Shown here: piece by piece, positions 45,778 to 55,058 of the stretch
How the letters are laid out: every line of letters begins with the position of its first letter
Numbering within the stretch: the stretch's first letter is position 1
NCBI GenBank assembly: GCA_022843955.1
Contig: JALHMQ010000002.1
Span: 335,997-399,996 of the forward strand
Direction of reading: 5' to 3'
DNA length: 64,000 nt
Source: Burkholderiaceae bacterium
GTDB lineage: Bacteria; Pseudomonadota; Gammaproteobacteria; Burkholderiales; Burkholderiaceae_F
Position numbers and translations under genes: made by a program
The notes under the pieces: generated by a model
What the model was told of the DNA's origin: nothing
The model's database searches: none
The model's input: only the letters and a program-made list of their open reading frames with translations

Positions 45778-47273
45778 TCGATCCAGTCCCGTGCGCGCGC
45801 AACGGCGCGCTGCCATTGATGCAGACGATCGGCGCGCGCCTTCGGCGTCATCGTCGGTTCAAAGCGGCGCTCCACGCGCCACAGCGCCGCCAGCTCTTGC
45901 TGATCGCGCCAGAAGCCGACCGCCAGTCCGGCCAGGTAGGCCGCGCCCAGCGCCGTGGTTTCGGTCACGGCCGGGCGCACCACCGGTACGCCCATGACGT
46001 CCGCCTGAAACTGCATCAGCAGATCATTGCGGGCGGCGCCGCCATCGACGCGCAGTTCGCGGATCGGCTGGTTGGCGTCGCGCTGCATGGCATCCAGCAC
46101 CTCGGCCGACTGCAGCGCGATCGCCTCCAGCGCGGCGCGCGCCACGTGCGCGCGGGTGGTGCCGCGCGTGAGGCCGATCAGCAACCCACGCGCGTTGGGA
46201 TCCCAGTGCGGCGCGCCGAGTCCGGCGAACGCCGGCACGAAGGTCACGCCGCCGGCGTCGGGCGCCTGCATCGCCAGCGCTTCGACCTCTTCGGACCGCG
46301 CGAACAGGCCCAATCCGTCGCGCAACCACTGAACCACCGCGCCACCGATGAACACGCTGCCTTCGAGCGCATAGCAGCGCGATGCTTCAGCGGTGCCGAG
46401 TTGCCAGCCCGCGGTGGCAAGCAGGCGATTGTGCGACGGCTGCGGTGCGCCGCCGACGTTCAGCAGCATGAAGCAGCCGGTGCCGTAGGTGTTCTTCGCC
46501 ATGCCCGGTGTGAAGCAGGCCTGGCCGAAGGTGGCCGCCTGTTGATCGCCGGCGCTGCCCGCAATCACGATCGGCGCATCGAACAGGCCGGGAGCAGTCG
46601 TTCCCATCACCGCACTGGACGGCACGATGCGTGGCAGCAGCGCAGGCGGGATGTCGAACGTCTGCAGCAGCCAGTCGTCCCACTGCAGCGTCGCGAGGTT
46701 GCACAGCAGCGTGCGCGACGCATTGCTCATATCGGTCAGGTGCTCGCGGCCGCCGGTGAGGTTCCAGATCAGCCAACTGTCCACCGTACCGAAAGCCAGT
46801 TCACCGCGCTGCGCCCGCGCACGCGCACCAGGCACGTGATCGAGCAGCCACGCGAGTTTCGTGCCCGAGAAGTACGGGTCGAGCAGCAAGCCGGTGCGTG
46901 CGGTGATCTCGGGCTCGATGCCGCTCGCCCGCAGACTGCTGCACACGTCTGCAGTACGCCGGTCCTGCCAGACGATCGCGTTGGACACGGGCCGGCCGGT
47001 GGCGCGATCCCACAGCACCACGGTCTCGCGCTGGTTGGTCACGCCGATGGCCGCAACATCGCCGGCGCGCGCGCCCGCGCGGGCGAGCGCGTCGCGTGCG
47101 CACGCCAGCTGGGTGGTCCAGATCTCCTCGGCATCGTGCTCGACCCAGCCCGGCTGCGGAAAGATCTGGCGGAACTCCTGCTGGCTGCTGGCCACCGCCA
47201 CGCCGGCATGGTCGAAGACGATGGCGCGTGAACTCGTGGTGCCCTGATCGAGCGCGAGAATGAAGCGGCTCAT
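45774..47273 (-). CDS. glpK: Glycerol kinase
   Basis: 499 residues, family length. Phosphorylates glycerol with ATP. Motifs: [16 protein letters not shown] (N-terminal phosphate loop), [23 protein letters not shown], and [13 protein letters not shown]. First gene of glpK-glpD, translationally coupled. No glycerol facilitator or glpR is in the window. Confidence 0.97.
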   Translation of the reverse strand: MSRFILALDQGTTSSRAIVFDHAGVAVASSQQEFRQIFPQPGWVEHDAEEIWTTQLACARDALARAGARAGDVAAIGVTNQRETVVLWDRATGRPVSNAIVWQDRRTADVCSSLRASGIEPEITARTGLLLDPYFSGTKLAWLLDHVPGARARAQRGELAFGTVDSWLIWNLTGGREHLTDMSNASRTLLCNLATLQWDDWLLQTFDIPPALLPRIVPSSAVMGTTAPGLFDAPIVIAGSAGDQQAATFGQACFTPGMAKNTYGTGCFMLLNVGGAPQPSHNRLLATAGWQLGTAEASRCYALEGSVFIGGAVVQWLRDGLGLFARSEEVEALAMQAPDAGGVTFVPAFAGLGAPHWDPNARGLLIGLTRGTTRAHVARAALEAIALQSAEVLDAMQRDANQPIRELRVDGGAARNDLLMQFQADVMGVPVVRPAVTETTALGAAYLAGLAVGFWRDQQELAALWRVERRFEPTMTPKARADRLHQWQRAVARARDWIE

Positions 47274-47589
47274 GGTGTCTTGTGTGGCATCGGTATGGGC
47301 TCCGGTGCAGCGGGAACGACCGGCGCCGACTATAGACGCCGCCCGAGGCGCTGCGGCAAACTCGCCGAGTGGCGCTTGCGTTCACACAAGCTGCAGGCGC
47401 GCAGCACGGGCCGACGCAGCGCCACGCAGATCGAGCATGCGCTCCAATCGCGGCAGGCCGCCAGCGGCCACCCGTGCGTTTTCCGCGCGAGGCGCAGCCG
47501 ATCGAGGAACGCCCGTTGACCGACCCGATCCAGATGTCTGAGCAGGCATTCGCTGAGCCGACACTGGCTGAGCCGACATAGAGCCGACA
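47274..47589. other. Gap between glpK and the nucleotidyltransferase gene
   Basis: 316 bases between divergent genes. It holds a candidate glpK promoter (47329-47359) and, at the far end, a short tandem repeat. No operator could be recognised and no other coding sequence is supported. Confidence 0.5.
47329..47359 (-). promoter_or_regulatory. Candidate glpK promoter
   Basis: Minus strand -10 TATAGT (47334-47329), with TTGCCG (47359-47354) at a spacing of 19, longer than ideal. It lies about 60 bases before the glpK start. Confidence 0.4.
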
Positions 47590-47605
47590 TTGACTGAGCC
47601 GACCC
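47549..47605. repeat. CTGAGCCGACA tandem repeat at the 5-prime end of the nucleotidyltransferase gene
   Basis: The core GAGCCGAC occurs four times (near 47551, 47566, 47580 and 47595) at spacings of about 14-15 bases. One frame from ATG 47534 reads MSEQAFAEPTLAEPT and stops at TAG 47581; the next copies continue as TEPTHY in a different frame. Confidence 0.75.
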
Positions 47606-48360
47606 ACTACCGCGCTCGGGTGGTGCAGACGATCGTGACCGCGCTTGGCCGGTTCGGCGATGACGATCGTTTCTTCGCTGCGTTCGAAGGTGGCTCAGCC
47701 GCCACTGGACGGCTGGATGCCTACTCGGACATCGACCTGTGCGTGGTGGCCGACCCCGCCCTCAACGACGCGCTGTTTGCCGCAATCGAAGACGCGCTGC
47801 AGGCGATCGGCCCGTTCAGCCACGTATGGAACGTGGCAGACGCGCCCTGGCCGGGTTTCACCCAGAAGTTCTACTTCCTCGACGGCGCACCGCCGTTCTT
47901 CGCGGTCGACTGTTCGCTCGTCGCGCCTGAGACCGGTCGCATGTTCCTTGAGGAGGAGCGGCACGGCACGGCGCAGGTGGTGTTCGATCCGAAGCACTGG
48001 ATCGCGCCGCAGCGCATGGATCGCGCGGCACACGAGATGCGCCGACAGCGTCGGCTGGTGCAGAACCGCGCGGCGTGGCCGGTGTACCGGATGCTGGTGG
48101 ACAAGGAACTGGCGCGCGGCCACCCGCTGGACGCCAATGGCTTCTACCAAGCGCTGCTGCGCATGCTGATCGAACTGGCCGGCATGCTGCACCGGCCCGA
48201 CCGGTTCGACTTCGGCTGGCGCTATCTGCATCACGACCTGCCCCCTGACCTGCAGGGCACGTTGACCGACCTTGCCTGTGCGGCCAACCTCGACGCGCTT
48301 GCCGCACGCTTGCCACGCGCCGATGCGCTGCATCGCGAACTGAGCCGTGCCCTCGACTGA
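47590..48360 (+). CDS. Nucleotidyltransferase-fold protein
   Basis: 256 residues from TTG 47590. The nucleotidyltransferase signature is present: FEGGSAATGRLDAYSDIDLCVV (GGSA-x-G-x9-DxD, about 33-54), with a third carboxylate candidate in FFAVDCSLV. This is the layout of aminoglycoside and MNT/HEPN-like transferases with a C-terminal helical domain (about 140-256). The start is weak: an ATG with in-frame AEPT repeats lies at 47534 but is separated by a stop and a one-base frame change within the tandem repeat. Substrate unknown. No HEPN partner gene is visible. Confidence 0.75.
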   Translation: MTEPTHYRARVVQTIVTALGRFGDDDRFFAAFEGGSAATGRLDAYSDIDLCVVADPALNDALFAAIEDALQAIGPFSHVWNVADAPWPGFTQKFYFLDGAPPFFAVDCSLVAPETGRMFLEEERHGTAQVVFDPKHWIAPQRMDRAAHEMRRQRRLVQNRAAWPVYRMLVDKELARGHPLDANGFYQALLRMLIELAGMLHRPDRFDFGWRYLHHDLPPDLQGTLTDLACAANLDALAARLPRADALHRELSRALD

Positions 48361-48508
48361 TTCGCGCGCTGCGGCGCGTGCACAGTCATCGGACCGCCAT
48401 CTGTCCAACGAATAATCCGCTCATCCGCTACGTTATCCGCGGACTACCCCAGTGCGTCATCGGGATAACGTGGCCGGGCGTTGGGGTTTCTATTGAACGG
48501 CGGCGGAG

Positions 48509-48817
48509 ATGACCATGTTGATGCGTGTGCGGGAGCGTGGCGATCAGGTGCTGATCGAACTGACCGGCGTCGCTGGTCGGCAGCAATCGGTGCTGCGCGC
48601 ACTGAGCCAGTGCCGTGAAGGCAGCGGCCGCGACGAGGCGATCTCGGCGGCCAGCGTGTCGGTCCGTTCGAGCACCAACGACATGCGGATCAGCCTGCAG
48701 TCGCAAGTCGGGCTGCCGGTGGAATCCACGCGCATCTACCAGTGCCTGCGCGACGCCTTGTTCGCCGATCCGCTCGATGCCACCTCCGCGGCGAGCGCGG
48801 TCCGTCCTGCAGTCTGA
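48509..48817 (+). CDS. Small hypothetical protein
   Basis: 102 residues (MTMLMRVRERGDQVLIELTGV). GGAGAT lies about 6 bases before the ATG, and the coding sequence is followed after 3 bases by the GTG of the DUF985 gene, so the two look like one transcript. A likely beta-hairpin start is followed by a helix and a Ser/Ala-rich tail. No family was recognised. Codon use is like that of the neighbours. Confidence 0.55.
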   Translation: MTMLMRVRERGDQVLIELTGVAGRQQSVLRALSQCREGSGRDEAISAASVSVRSSTNDMRISLQSQVGLPVESTRIYQCLRDALFADPLDATSAASAVRPAV

Positions 48818-48820
48818 CGC

Positions 48821-49300
48821 GTGACGTCGGCCGATCCGGCGGCGGCGCTGATCGCCCGGTTCGAGCTGGCACCGCACCCCGAAGGCGGCTGGTACCGGCG
48901 CCTGTACTGCTCCCCCAACGAGGTCACTGGCCAGCACGGACGACGGCCTGCCGTCACTACCATCGTCTATCTGCTGCGCGCGAACGAACCGAGCCGCTGG
49001 CACCGCGTAGGCGCCGATGAGATTTGGCACTTCTACGAAGGTGCGCCGCTGACTCTCCTGCACGCCGACCCCGAGCTCGCACGCATCGACGAAACGCTGC
49101 TTGGCTCCACCGCCGACGCCTCGCGCGTCGCCGCGGTACCGGCCGGCCACTGGCAGGCGGCGCGCAGCCGCGGCGCCTATTCGCTGGTGGGTTGCACGGT
49201 CGCCCCGGGCTTCGACTTCGCCGACTTCACCCTGCTCGCCGATGACCCACTGGCCGGCAGACTGCGCACGCGCCACCCGGCGCATGCCGCCCTGCTCTAG
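48821..49300 (+). CDS. Cupin superfamily protein, DUF985
   Basis: 159 residues from GTG 48821. The DUF985 cupin pattern is clear: LAPHPEGGWYRRLYCS, TTIVYLLRANEPSRWHRVGADEIWHFYEG (metal-ligand type H-x-D-E-x-W-H) and YSLVGCTVAPGFDFADFTL. Some members are described as sugar epimerase-like or metal-binding; the reaction is unknown. 3-base gap after the small hypothetical gene. Confidence 0.9.
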   Translation: MTSADPAAALIARFELAPHPEGGWYRRLYCSPNEVTGQHGRRPAVTTIVYLLRANEPSRWHRVGADEIWHFYEGAPLTLLHADPELARIDETLLGSTADASRVAAVPAGHWQAARSRGAYSLVGCTVAPGFDFADFTLLADDPLAGRLRTRHPAHAALL

Positions 49301-49306
49301 CCGGCG

Positions 49307-49984
49307 CTAGAAACGATAACCGACGCCGACGCTGAGCACCGGGTACAGCTTGTACTTGTTCACTTCGGCGCGAAAGTCGCGCTCCTCGGCGCGGATGTCG
49401 GCCTGCAACTGGTCGCACACCAGCGTCGGCACGGCAGCACCGCAGGTGCCGGTCAGTGACGCTGTCGGCTTCATGTAGAACGCGCCGAGGTCGGCACTGA
49501 GGAACAGCCCCGCCGTGCCGGACGGCCGGGTGCCCCAGCCGAAACCGAGGTACGGGCTCGCCTTGTCCCAGCGCACCGCCGCCTGCAACGTGCCGACGGC
49601 AGCGGCCGGATAGCTGATGCCGTTGATCTCGATGGTGCCGCCATCGCCGCGGCCGGTCGCGTCCAGCTTGTTGTCGTTGTAGACGAGCCCGGCGCTCAGG
49701 CGGAACGTGCCCGCCAGCGGATGCAGGTCGAACAGCAAGGCGCCATTGTTGAGCTTGAGCTGCCCCTCGTAGCGGATGTTCGACTCCACTTCCTCGCGGT
49801 CGTACGAACCGCCCAGCAGGTTGGCTCGCATCCCGAACATCGATCCGACGCCTGCGCTCAGTTCCGCGCCCAGGCCGTTGCTGCCCGCGCGCGCGCTCAG
49901 GGACTGCGCCTGCACCGCTGCGCCGAACAGCAGCGCGCCCACCACCAACGCGGCCTGCGCGGCCACATTTCTTGCTGCTTGCAT
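49307..49984 (-). CDS. Outer-membrane beta-barrel protein (OmpW/OprF-like small barrel)
   Basis: 225 residues from ATG 49984. Signal peptide MQAARNVAAQAALVVGALLF ending GAAVQA. The mature part alternates short amphipathic strands (VESNIRYEGQLKLNN, TFRLSAGLVYND, SPYLGFGWGTRP) and ends VGVGYRF with terminal phenylalanine, as in porin-like barrels. Two cysteines (GTCGAAV and LVCDQLQ) lie in a predicted loop. Function unknown. GGAGAG upstream of the start. Convergent with the DUF985 gene. Confidence 0.8.
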   Translation of the reverse strand: MQAARNVAAQAALVVGALLFGAAVQAQSLSARAGSNGLGAELSAGVGSMFGMRANLLGGSYDREEVESNIRYEGQLKLNNGALLFDLHPLAGTFRLSAGLVYNDNKLDATGRGDGGTIEINGISYPAAAVGTLQAAVRWDKASPYLGFGWGTRPSGTAGLFLSADLGAFYMKPTASLTGTCGAAVPTLVCDQLQADIRAEERDFRAEVNKYKLYPVLSVGVGYRF

Positions 49985-50013
49985 GTCTGCTCTCCGGTCG
50001 TTGCAGCACGGGT

Positions 50014-51084
50014 TCACGACGAACCCGGCGCTGCGCGCGGCCGCGAAGGCGCCGCACCGACCACAATAGAAACGCAGACGGCTGCGTGATCGGCCAAGAT
50101 GCGCCCGAGATCCGCGGCTTCTTGCCCGGCGGCCAGCGGCGAGCGGCCGCGGCGACGCTCGGTCAGGTGATCGTTGAGGACCTCGACCCGCTCGACATGG
50201 CCGATCGCATGCCGGCTCTGCGCCACGAACTCCTCCGACACCAGCACATGGTCGATGCGCTCGGGTTCCCCCGCGTGCAGGATGGTGAAGGCCGTATCCC
50301 GACCGCGGCCAGGCGCCGGCCGCTGCTCGACATCGAGCGCGTTGAACAGCATCAAGTCGCGTTGCGCGTGGTCCTCGCGTTTCCACGAGGTGTCGGCAAT
50401 GATCTGCGTCGTCACCGCACCGGGCTCGTCGTTGAAGTCGCCCGCCACCACCAGCGGGCTGCGGTTGTGCCGCGTCGCCTCGACCACCAGCCGGCGCACC
50501 GCTGCCGCCTCGGCACCACGCATGATGAGCGAACGCAACTGTGCTCGCCCTTCGGCGGCCGGATCGTCACGATCCTCGCCGTCGGCGTAGTCGGGGCGGC
50601 GCGACTTCAGATGCAGGTTGAGCAGGGTCAGCGCGGCTGGCCCGCCGGCGCCGGCAAAGTCCGCTGGCAGCGGCACGCGCGCCATCAGCAACGGGCGCGA
50701 GAAGTGCGTGTGCGCAGCCTTCTCCGGCACCGCGACGGCACAGCCGGCGGGCAGCTCGGCAATCGTCGTCAGCTGCGGCTGCCAGTGGGTGCGCCACAGC
50801 AGGCCCAGCCGCGGCCGCGTGTTCTGCTCGTCGGCCAGCGGCGCGGCGAAGGACCACGCGCGGCCCTGTCCCTGCGTCTGCCGCACCACGTCCGACAGCG
50901 CCTGCTCGTGAAACACCTCCTGCACCAGGACGAAGTCCGCCGCCAGCCGGTCCACCATCGCCGCCAGCCACTGCGTCTTGGCGAGGTACTCGTCGGCGCT
51001 GTACGGCGGCCAGCCCTCGTAGATGCGCCGCCCGGGCAGCGCGAGATTGAGCGTGTTCAGGGTGGCGATGCGCAGCGCATTCAT
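50014..51084 (-). CDS. Endonuclease/exonuclease/phosphatase family protein
   Basis: 356 residues from ATG 51084 (MNALRIATLNTLNL). DNase I-like fold motifs in order: LNTLNLALPG, VLVQEVF (metal-binding glutamate), LLNLHLKSRR, VAGDFNDEPG, IDHVLVSEEF and LNDHLTERRRG (catalytic Asp-His). No signal peptide, so a cytosolic nuclease or phosphodiesterase; the substrate is unknown. The extra C-terminal 50 residues are Ala/Arg-rich. Confidence 0.85.
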   Translation of the reverse strand: MNALRIATLNTLNLALPGRRIYEGWPPYSADEYLAKTQWLAAMVDRLAADFVLVQEVFHEQALSDVVRQTQGQGRAWSFAAPLADEQNTRPRLGLLWRTHWQPQLTTIAELPAGCAVAVPEKAAHTHFSRPLLMARVPLPADFAGAGGPAALTLLNLHLKSRRPDYADGEDRDDPAAEGRAQLRSLIMRGAEAAAVRRLVVEATRHNRSPLVVAGDFNDEPGAVTTQIIADTSWKREDHAQRDLMLFNALDVEQRPAPGRGRDTAFTILHAGEPERIDHVLVSEEFVAQSRHAIGHVERVEVLNDHLTERRRGRSPLAAGQEAADLGRILADHAAVCVSIVVGAAPSRPRAAPGSS

Positions 51085-51360
51085 CTGGTGGACCGGTGAG
51101 GGTGAAGTCGCAAAACAAGGGACCGCTGCAGACACGATACGGCGCGCTGCCGGCCGGCTGCATGGCGCGTCGACGGCATGACGGCCGCAGCGCGACGCTG
51201 CGGCGGTCCAGCTTCGCCGCGCCCTGGGCCGAGCCCATGCCGTGACTCAACGCCGTGAACGACTGAGGCCCAAAAGTGACGAGGACGACCGGAGCGAACC
51301 GCAGCGGCGAGACGATGCGCAAGATCGTGCGCGGGAACAGCGTTGAACGGGTTCGGCCAG
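51085..51360. other. Gap upstream of the EEP-family gene
   Basis: 276 bases. A perfect stem CCGCAGCG-CGA-CGCTGCGG lies at 51185-51203. No coding frame with good character. Confidence 0.5.
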
Positions 51361-52008
51361 CTACTGCGGCCGTTGCAACGCCAGGCGCACCGCCAGCGCG
51401 ATGAACAACGCTCCCAAGGCGCGGTCCAGCCAGCGCTGTGCGCGGCCGATGCGCAGCAGCCGCTCGCCCATCCGCCCGGCGAGCCAGGCCACCGGCACGA
51501 TGACGAACAAGCTGTTGACCGCAAAGATCACGCCCAACACGCCCAGCGCGAGGCCTTTGTTGGCGGCATCGGGCGCAACGAACTGCGGCAGCAGCGCCAG
51601 AAAGAAGAGCGCCACCTTCGGATTGAGGACGTTGGTAAGGAAGCCTTGCCAGAACGTCGCGCCCGGCGCGGCAACCGGCGGCTGTGCCGCGGCCGACACC
51701 GCGCCCGTGCCGCGCAGCAGGCGCAGTCCCAGATAGAGCAGGTAGGCGGCGCCGGCCCACTTGATCAGGTCGAACGCCAGGCTTGAGGCCGCCAGCAGCG
51801 CGGCCACGCCGAGCGCCACCGCGGCGGTATGCACCAGGCAGCCGGCGGCAATGCCCAGGGCTGCCGCCACCCCGGCGCGCACCCCATGCGCGGCGGCTCG
51901 GCCAATCACGAACAGCAGGTCAGGCCCCGGCGTGATGTTCAGCAGCAGCCCGGCCGCGATGAAAAGCGGCAGGCTGGTGATGCCGAGCGCGGTGGCAAGA
52001 TCGATCAT
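51361..52008 (-). CDS. LysE/RhtB family exporter
   Basis: 215 residues from ATG 52008 with six membrane helices. The family motif LLLNITPGPDLLFVIGRAA (about 21-39) and the late GFLTNVLNPKVALFFLALLPQF are diagnostic. Exports amino acids or homoserine-like compounds; substrate not determinable. 113 bases downstream of the VOC gene. Confidence 0.92.
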   Translation of the reverse strand: MIDLATALGITSLPLFIAAGLLLNITPGPDLLFVIGRAAAHGVRAGVAAALGIAAGCLVHTAAVALGVAALLAASSLAFDLIKWAGAAYLLYLGLRLLRGTGAVSAAAQPPVAAPGATFWQGFLTNVLNPKVALFFLALLPQFVAPDAANKGLALGVLGVIFAVNSLFVIVPVAWLAGRMGERLLRIGRAQRWLDRALGALFIALAVRLALQRPQ

Positions 52009-52121
52009 GCGGCGTGGGCGTGGGTGTAGGAGAAGGCACTGCACGCAGTTCGGCGCCACGCCTTGTCGGACGCCGGGGGTCGGTCAAGCCGAGCCGACCC
52101 GGCCTGCAGCCGCCCGCGCCG

Positions 52122-52520
52122 CTAGGGCGTCGCGTGCCGCCGCTCTTCCATCAGCGCCAGCAGATTGTTGTCGGGGTCGCGGAAGAACGCCATCCACAGC
52201 GCGTGATCCGGCATCCGCGCCACCACGTGCGGCTCCTGCTCGAAGTAAACGCCGTTCGCCTTGAGCAGCGCCACCGCCGGCTCGATCGCCGCCGTGCGCA
52301 GGTAGATGCAGAACGATGCGTGGCCGGGCCCACGCGGCTCGTGTCCGCCTTCGAGCATCAGTCGCACGCCGCAGCAGTCGAAAAACATCTGCTCGCCGAA
52401 GCGAAACAACATCGGCAGACCAAGCGTGTCGCGATAGAACCGCTCGGCGCGATCGGCATCGGACACCTGCAGCGCGATCTGACCGATCGCGCCGAGTCCG
52501 CAGTTGGGCGCGCTGCTCAT
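52122..52520 (-). CDS. VOC family (glyoxalase/bleomycin-resistance-like) protein
   Basis: 132 residues from ATG 52520. Paired beta-alpha-beta-beta-beta modules: IGQIALQVSDADRAERFYRD and ALWMAFFRDPDNNLLALMEE. A metal-ligand-like glutamate in LMEE and a glutamine in IALQV are present, as in glyoxalase-fold enzymes; the reaction is unknown. 7 bases after the repeat-protein gene. Confidence 0.88.
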   Translation of the reverse strand: MSSAPNCGLGAIGQIALQVSDADRAERFYRDTLGLPMLFRFGEQMFFDCCGVRLMLEGGHEPRGPGHASFCIYLRTAAIEPAVALLKANGVYFEQEPHVVARMPDHALWMAFFRDPDNNLLALMEERRHATP

Positions 52521-52527
52521 CGCCGGC

Positions 52528-53202
52528 TCACTCTTCCTCGGCGTCTTCGACAAAGCGCGGCTTGCGCACGAAGCCGCGCGCCTCGTCGGTGCCCTGGTAG
52601 CCGGCGCGCGCACGCGGCGCCGGCCGGTCGCTGCGCGGCGGCCCTTCGACCACCTGCATCATCTGCAGGATCAGGCGCAGCGCCTTGTTGACGGAAGCAT
52701 CGCCGCGGAACACGCGCGCCACGTCCGGATCGAGGGTGACAGTGAAGCCGCGTGCCGCTGGCCGCTCGCCGCCGGCAGCGTCATCGCCGCTCGGCGGGCG
52801 CTGCGCGCGCTCGTACGGATCGCCATAGGCGCTGCGCGACGGCGGTGCGCCACCCGCATCGTCGCGGCTGTAGCTGCGGCGCGGCGGCGCATCGCTGCCT
52901 GCTGAGCGCGGCGCATAGGCGCGCTTGGGCGCGTCACCATCGCGCGGGGCGTAGGCGCGTTTCGGCGCGTCGCCGGTGCGGGGTGCGTAAGCGCGCTTCG
53001 GCGCATCACCATCGCGCGGGGCGTAGGCGCGTTTGGGCGCGTCACCGGTGCGGGGTGCGTAAGCGCGCTTGGGCGCATCACCTGTGCGGGGCGCATAGGC
53101 GCGCTTGGGCGCGTCGCCGGTGCGTGGCGCGTAGGCGCGCTTGGGCGCGCCGCTGGCGGCCGATTTGCGTGCCGGTGCCCCGGCCTTGGAGAACTTCTTC
53201 AT
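52528..53202 (-). CDS. Basic repeat protein with seven APKRAYAPR units
   Basis: 224 residues. Residues 19-102 are seven tandem 12-residue units APKRAYAPR(T/D/S)GD encoded by 36 bp DNA units (52897-53148). A further Arg/Ser/Pro-rich segment follows (about 103-150), then a compact conserved-looking domain (about 151-190: FTVTLDPDVARVFRGDASVN, ALRLILQMMQ) and a charged tail ending EDAEEE. The middle domain resembles the strand-helix of ribbon-helix-helix-type small proteins by eye only. The repeats are highly basic and likely disordered, suited to binding RNA or DNA. No signal peptide. Confidence 0.8.
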   Translation of the reverse strand: MKKFSKAGAPARKSAASGAPKRAYAPRTGDAPKRAYAPRTGDAPKRAYAPRTGDAPKRAYAPRDGDAPKRAYAPRTGDAPKRAYAPRDGDAPKRAYAPRSAGSDAPPRRSYSRDDAGGAPPSRSAYGDPYERAQRPPSGDDAAGGERPAARGFTVTLDPDVARVFRGDASVNKALRLILQMMQVVEGPPRSDRPAPRARAGYQGTDEARGFVRKPRFVEDAEEE

Positions 53203-53303
53203 GGGAACTCGCTCGCCGCTCTAGGGCGTCAGGAAAACGGAAACCGCGCGCACTGCGGCGGCGGTCGTCGGGGGCGAACTGTAGCGCCAAGCGGCCGCCC
53301 CAT

Positions 53304-53333
53304 GAAAAACGCCGTCCGAGGACGGCGTTTTCC
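53304..53333 (-). terminator. Intrinsic terminator after fadD
   Basis: On the minus strand AAAACGCCGTCC-TC-GGACGGCGTTTTT: a strong stem followed by TTTTT, about 22 bases after the fadD stop. Confidence 0.93.
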
Positions 53334-53354
53334 GGAAGCGACCGCAAGCCGACC

Positions 53355-55058
53355 TTACGCCGCCTTCTTCTCGTCGCGCAGTTCGCGCCGCAGGATCTTG
53401 CCGACATTGGTTTTCGGCAGGTCAGAGCGGAACTCGACGTACTTGGGCTTCTTGTAGCCGGTCAGTTGCTCCTTGCAGTACTCCATGATGTCGCGCTCGG
53501 TAAGCGCCGGATCTTTCTTCACCACGAAGAGCTTGACCGCTTCGCCGGCATAGTCGTCGGGCACGCCCACCGCGGCACACTCGAGTACGCCCGGGTGACC
53601 GGCGACCACGCCCTCGATCTCGTTCGGGTACACGTTGAAGCCCGACACCAAAATCATGTCCTTCTTGCGGTCGACGATCTTGGTGAAACCGTTCTCGTCC
53701 ATGATGCCGATGTCGCCGGAGCGGAAGAAGCCGTCGGCGGTCATCACCTTGGCGGTCTCGTCATCGCGCTGCCAGTAGCCAGCCATCACCTGCGGGCCGC
53801 GGATCGCGATCTCGCCGGTGGAACCCAGCGGCAGGTGCTTGCCGTCGTCATCCAGGATCGCGATGTCGGTGGAAGGCACCGGCAGGCCGATGGTGCCGGT
53901 GAACTTGTCGGTGTCGGTACGGTTAGCAGTCGCCACCGGCGAGGTCTCGGAGAGGCCATAGCCTTCGCAGATCGGGCAGCCGGTCGCCTCCAGCCAGCGC
54001 TTGGCCACCGCCTCCTGCACCGCCATGCCACCGCCGGCAGAAAGAATCAGGCGCGAGAAGTCGAGCTTGCGGAAGTCCTCGTTGTTCAGTAGCGCGTTGA
54101 ACAGCGTGTTCACCGCCGGGAAGACGTTGAACTTGTACTTGCCCAGTTCCTTGACGAAGCCCGGGATGTCGCGCGGGTTGGGAATCAGCACGCAGTGGCC
54201 GCCCAGCCGCATCGACAACATCGCGCACACGGTGAGCGCGAAGATGTGATACAGCGGCAGCGGCACGATGAAGAGCACCTGCTCGCCCGGCTTGAGCTTC
54301 TTCATCGCCGGCTGGTACCAGGCCTCGGACTGCAGCATGTTGGCAATGATGTTCTTGTGCAGCAGCGTGGCACCCTTGCTGACACCCGTGGTGCCGCCGG
54401 TGTACTGCAGGAAGGCGACGTCGTTTTGCGCCAGGTCCACCGGCTTGAGGTTCATCTTCAGGCCGTCGGACAAGACGTCCAGGAACTTGTGCGTATTGGG
54501 CAGGCTGAACTCCGGCACCATCTTCTTGACGTTGCGCACGACGAAGTTGACCAGCAGCCCCTTGGCGAAGCCGAGCAGGTCGCCCATGGTGCACACCACC
54601 ACCAGCTTGGTGGGCACCTTGTCGAGCACCTGCTGCAGCGTGGTGGCAAAGTTCTCGAGGATGAAAATGGCGTCGGCGCCGGAGTCCTTGAGCTGGTGCT
54701 CCAGCTCGCGCGGCGTGTACAGCGGGTTGACGTTGACCACCGTGCAGCCGGCGCGCAGCACGCCCGCCAGTACCGCCGGGTACTGCAGCACGTTGGGCAT
54801 CATGATGGCGACACGCTTGCCCTTGCCAAGCCCCTTGCTCTGCAGCCACGCGCCGATCGCGGCCGAGTTGGCGTCGAGCTCGCGATAGGTCATCGTCGCA
54901 CCCATGCACGAGTACGCCGGTTTCTGACTGTACTTCTTGAAGGCCTCGTCCAGAAGTTGCAGCAGCGATTTGTACTGGGAGATATCGACGTCCGCCGGCA
55001 CGCCCGCCGGATAGTTCTTCAGCCAGAAGCGGTCGGTCTTCGATTCAGTGGCACCCAT
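53355..55058 (-). CDS. fadD: Long-chain fatty acid-CoA ligase
   Basis: 567 residues from ATG 55058. Activates fatty acids with ATP and CoA. AMP-binding motif YTGGTTGVSKGATLLH (about 213-228), YGLSETSPV, the FADEL-like GYWQRDDETAKVMTADGFFRSGDIG, the fatty-acyl motif region DRKKDMILVSGFNVYPNEIE and the catalytic lysine in GKILRRELRD. GGAGACC is 5 bases before the ATG; the TTG 12 bases upstream is less likely. Probably cytosolic or peripheral membrane. Confidence 0.96.
   Translation of the reverse strand: MGATESKTDRFWLKNYPAGVPADVDISQYKSLLQLLDEAFKKYSQKPAYSCMGATMTYRELDANSAAIGAWLQSKGLGKGKRVAIMMPNVLQYPAVLAGVLRAGCTVVNVNPLYTPRELEHQLKDSGADAIFILENFATTLQQVLDKVPTKLVVVCTMGDLLGFAKGLLVNFVVRNVKKMVPEFSLPNTHKFLDVLSDGLKMNLKPVDLAQNDVAFLQYTGGTTGVSKGATLLHKNIIANMLQSEAWYQPAMKKLKPGEQVLFIVPLPLYHIFALTVCAMLSMRLGGHCVLIPNPRDIPGFVKELGKYKFNVFPAVNTLFNALLNNEDFRKLDFSRLILSAGGGMAVQEAVAKRWLEATGCPICEGYGLSETSPVATANRTDTDKFTGTIGLPVPSTDIAILDDDGKHLPLGSTGEIAIRGPQVMAGYWQRDDETAKVMTADGFFRSGDIGIMDENGFTKIVDRKKDMILVSGFNVYPNEIEGVVAGHPGVLECAAVGVPDDYAGEAVKLFVVKKDPALTERDIMEYCKEQLTGYKKPKYVEFRSDLPKTNVGKILRRELRDEKKAA

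Noticed and set aside
52897-53148. CRISPR-like 36 bp periodic repeats
   Set aside because: The 36 bp units are contiguous, lack spacers and encode a 12-residue protein repeat in frame.
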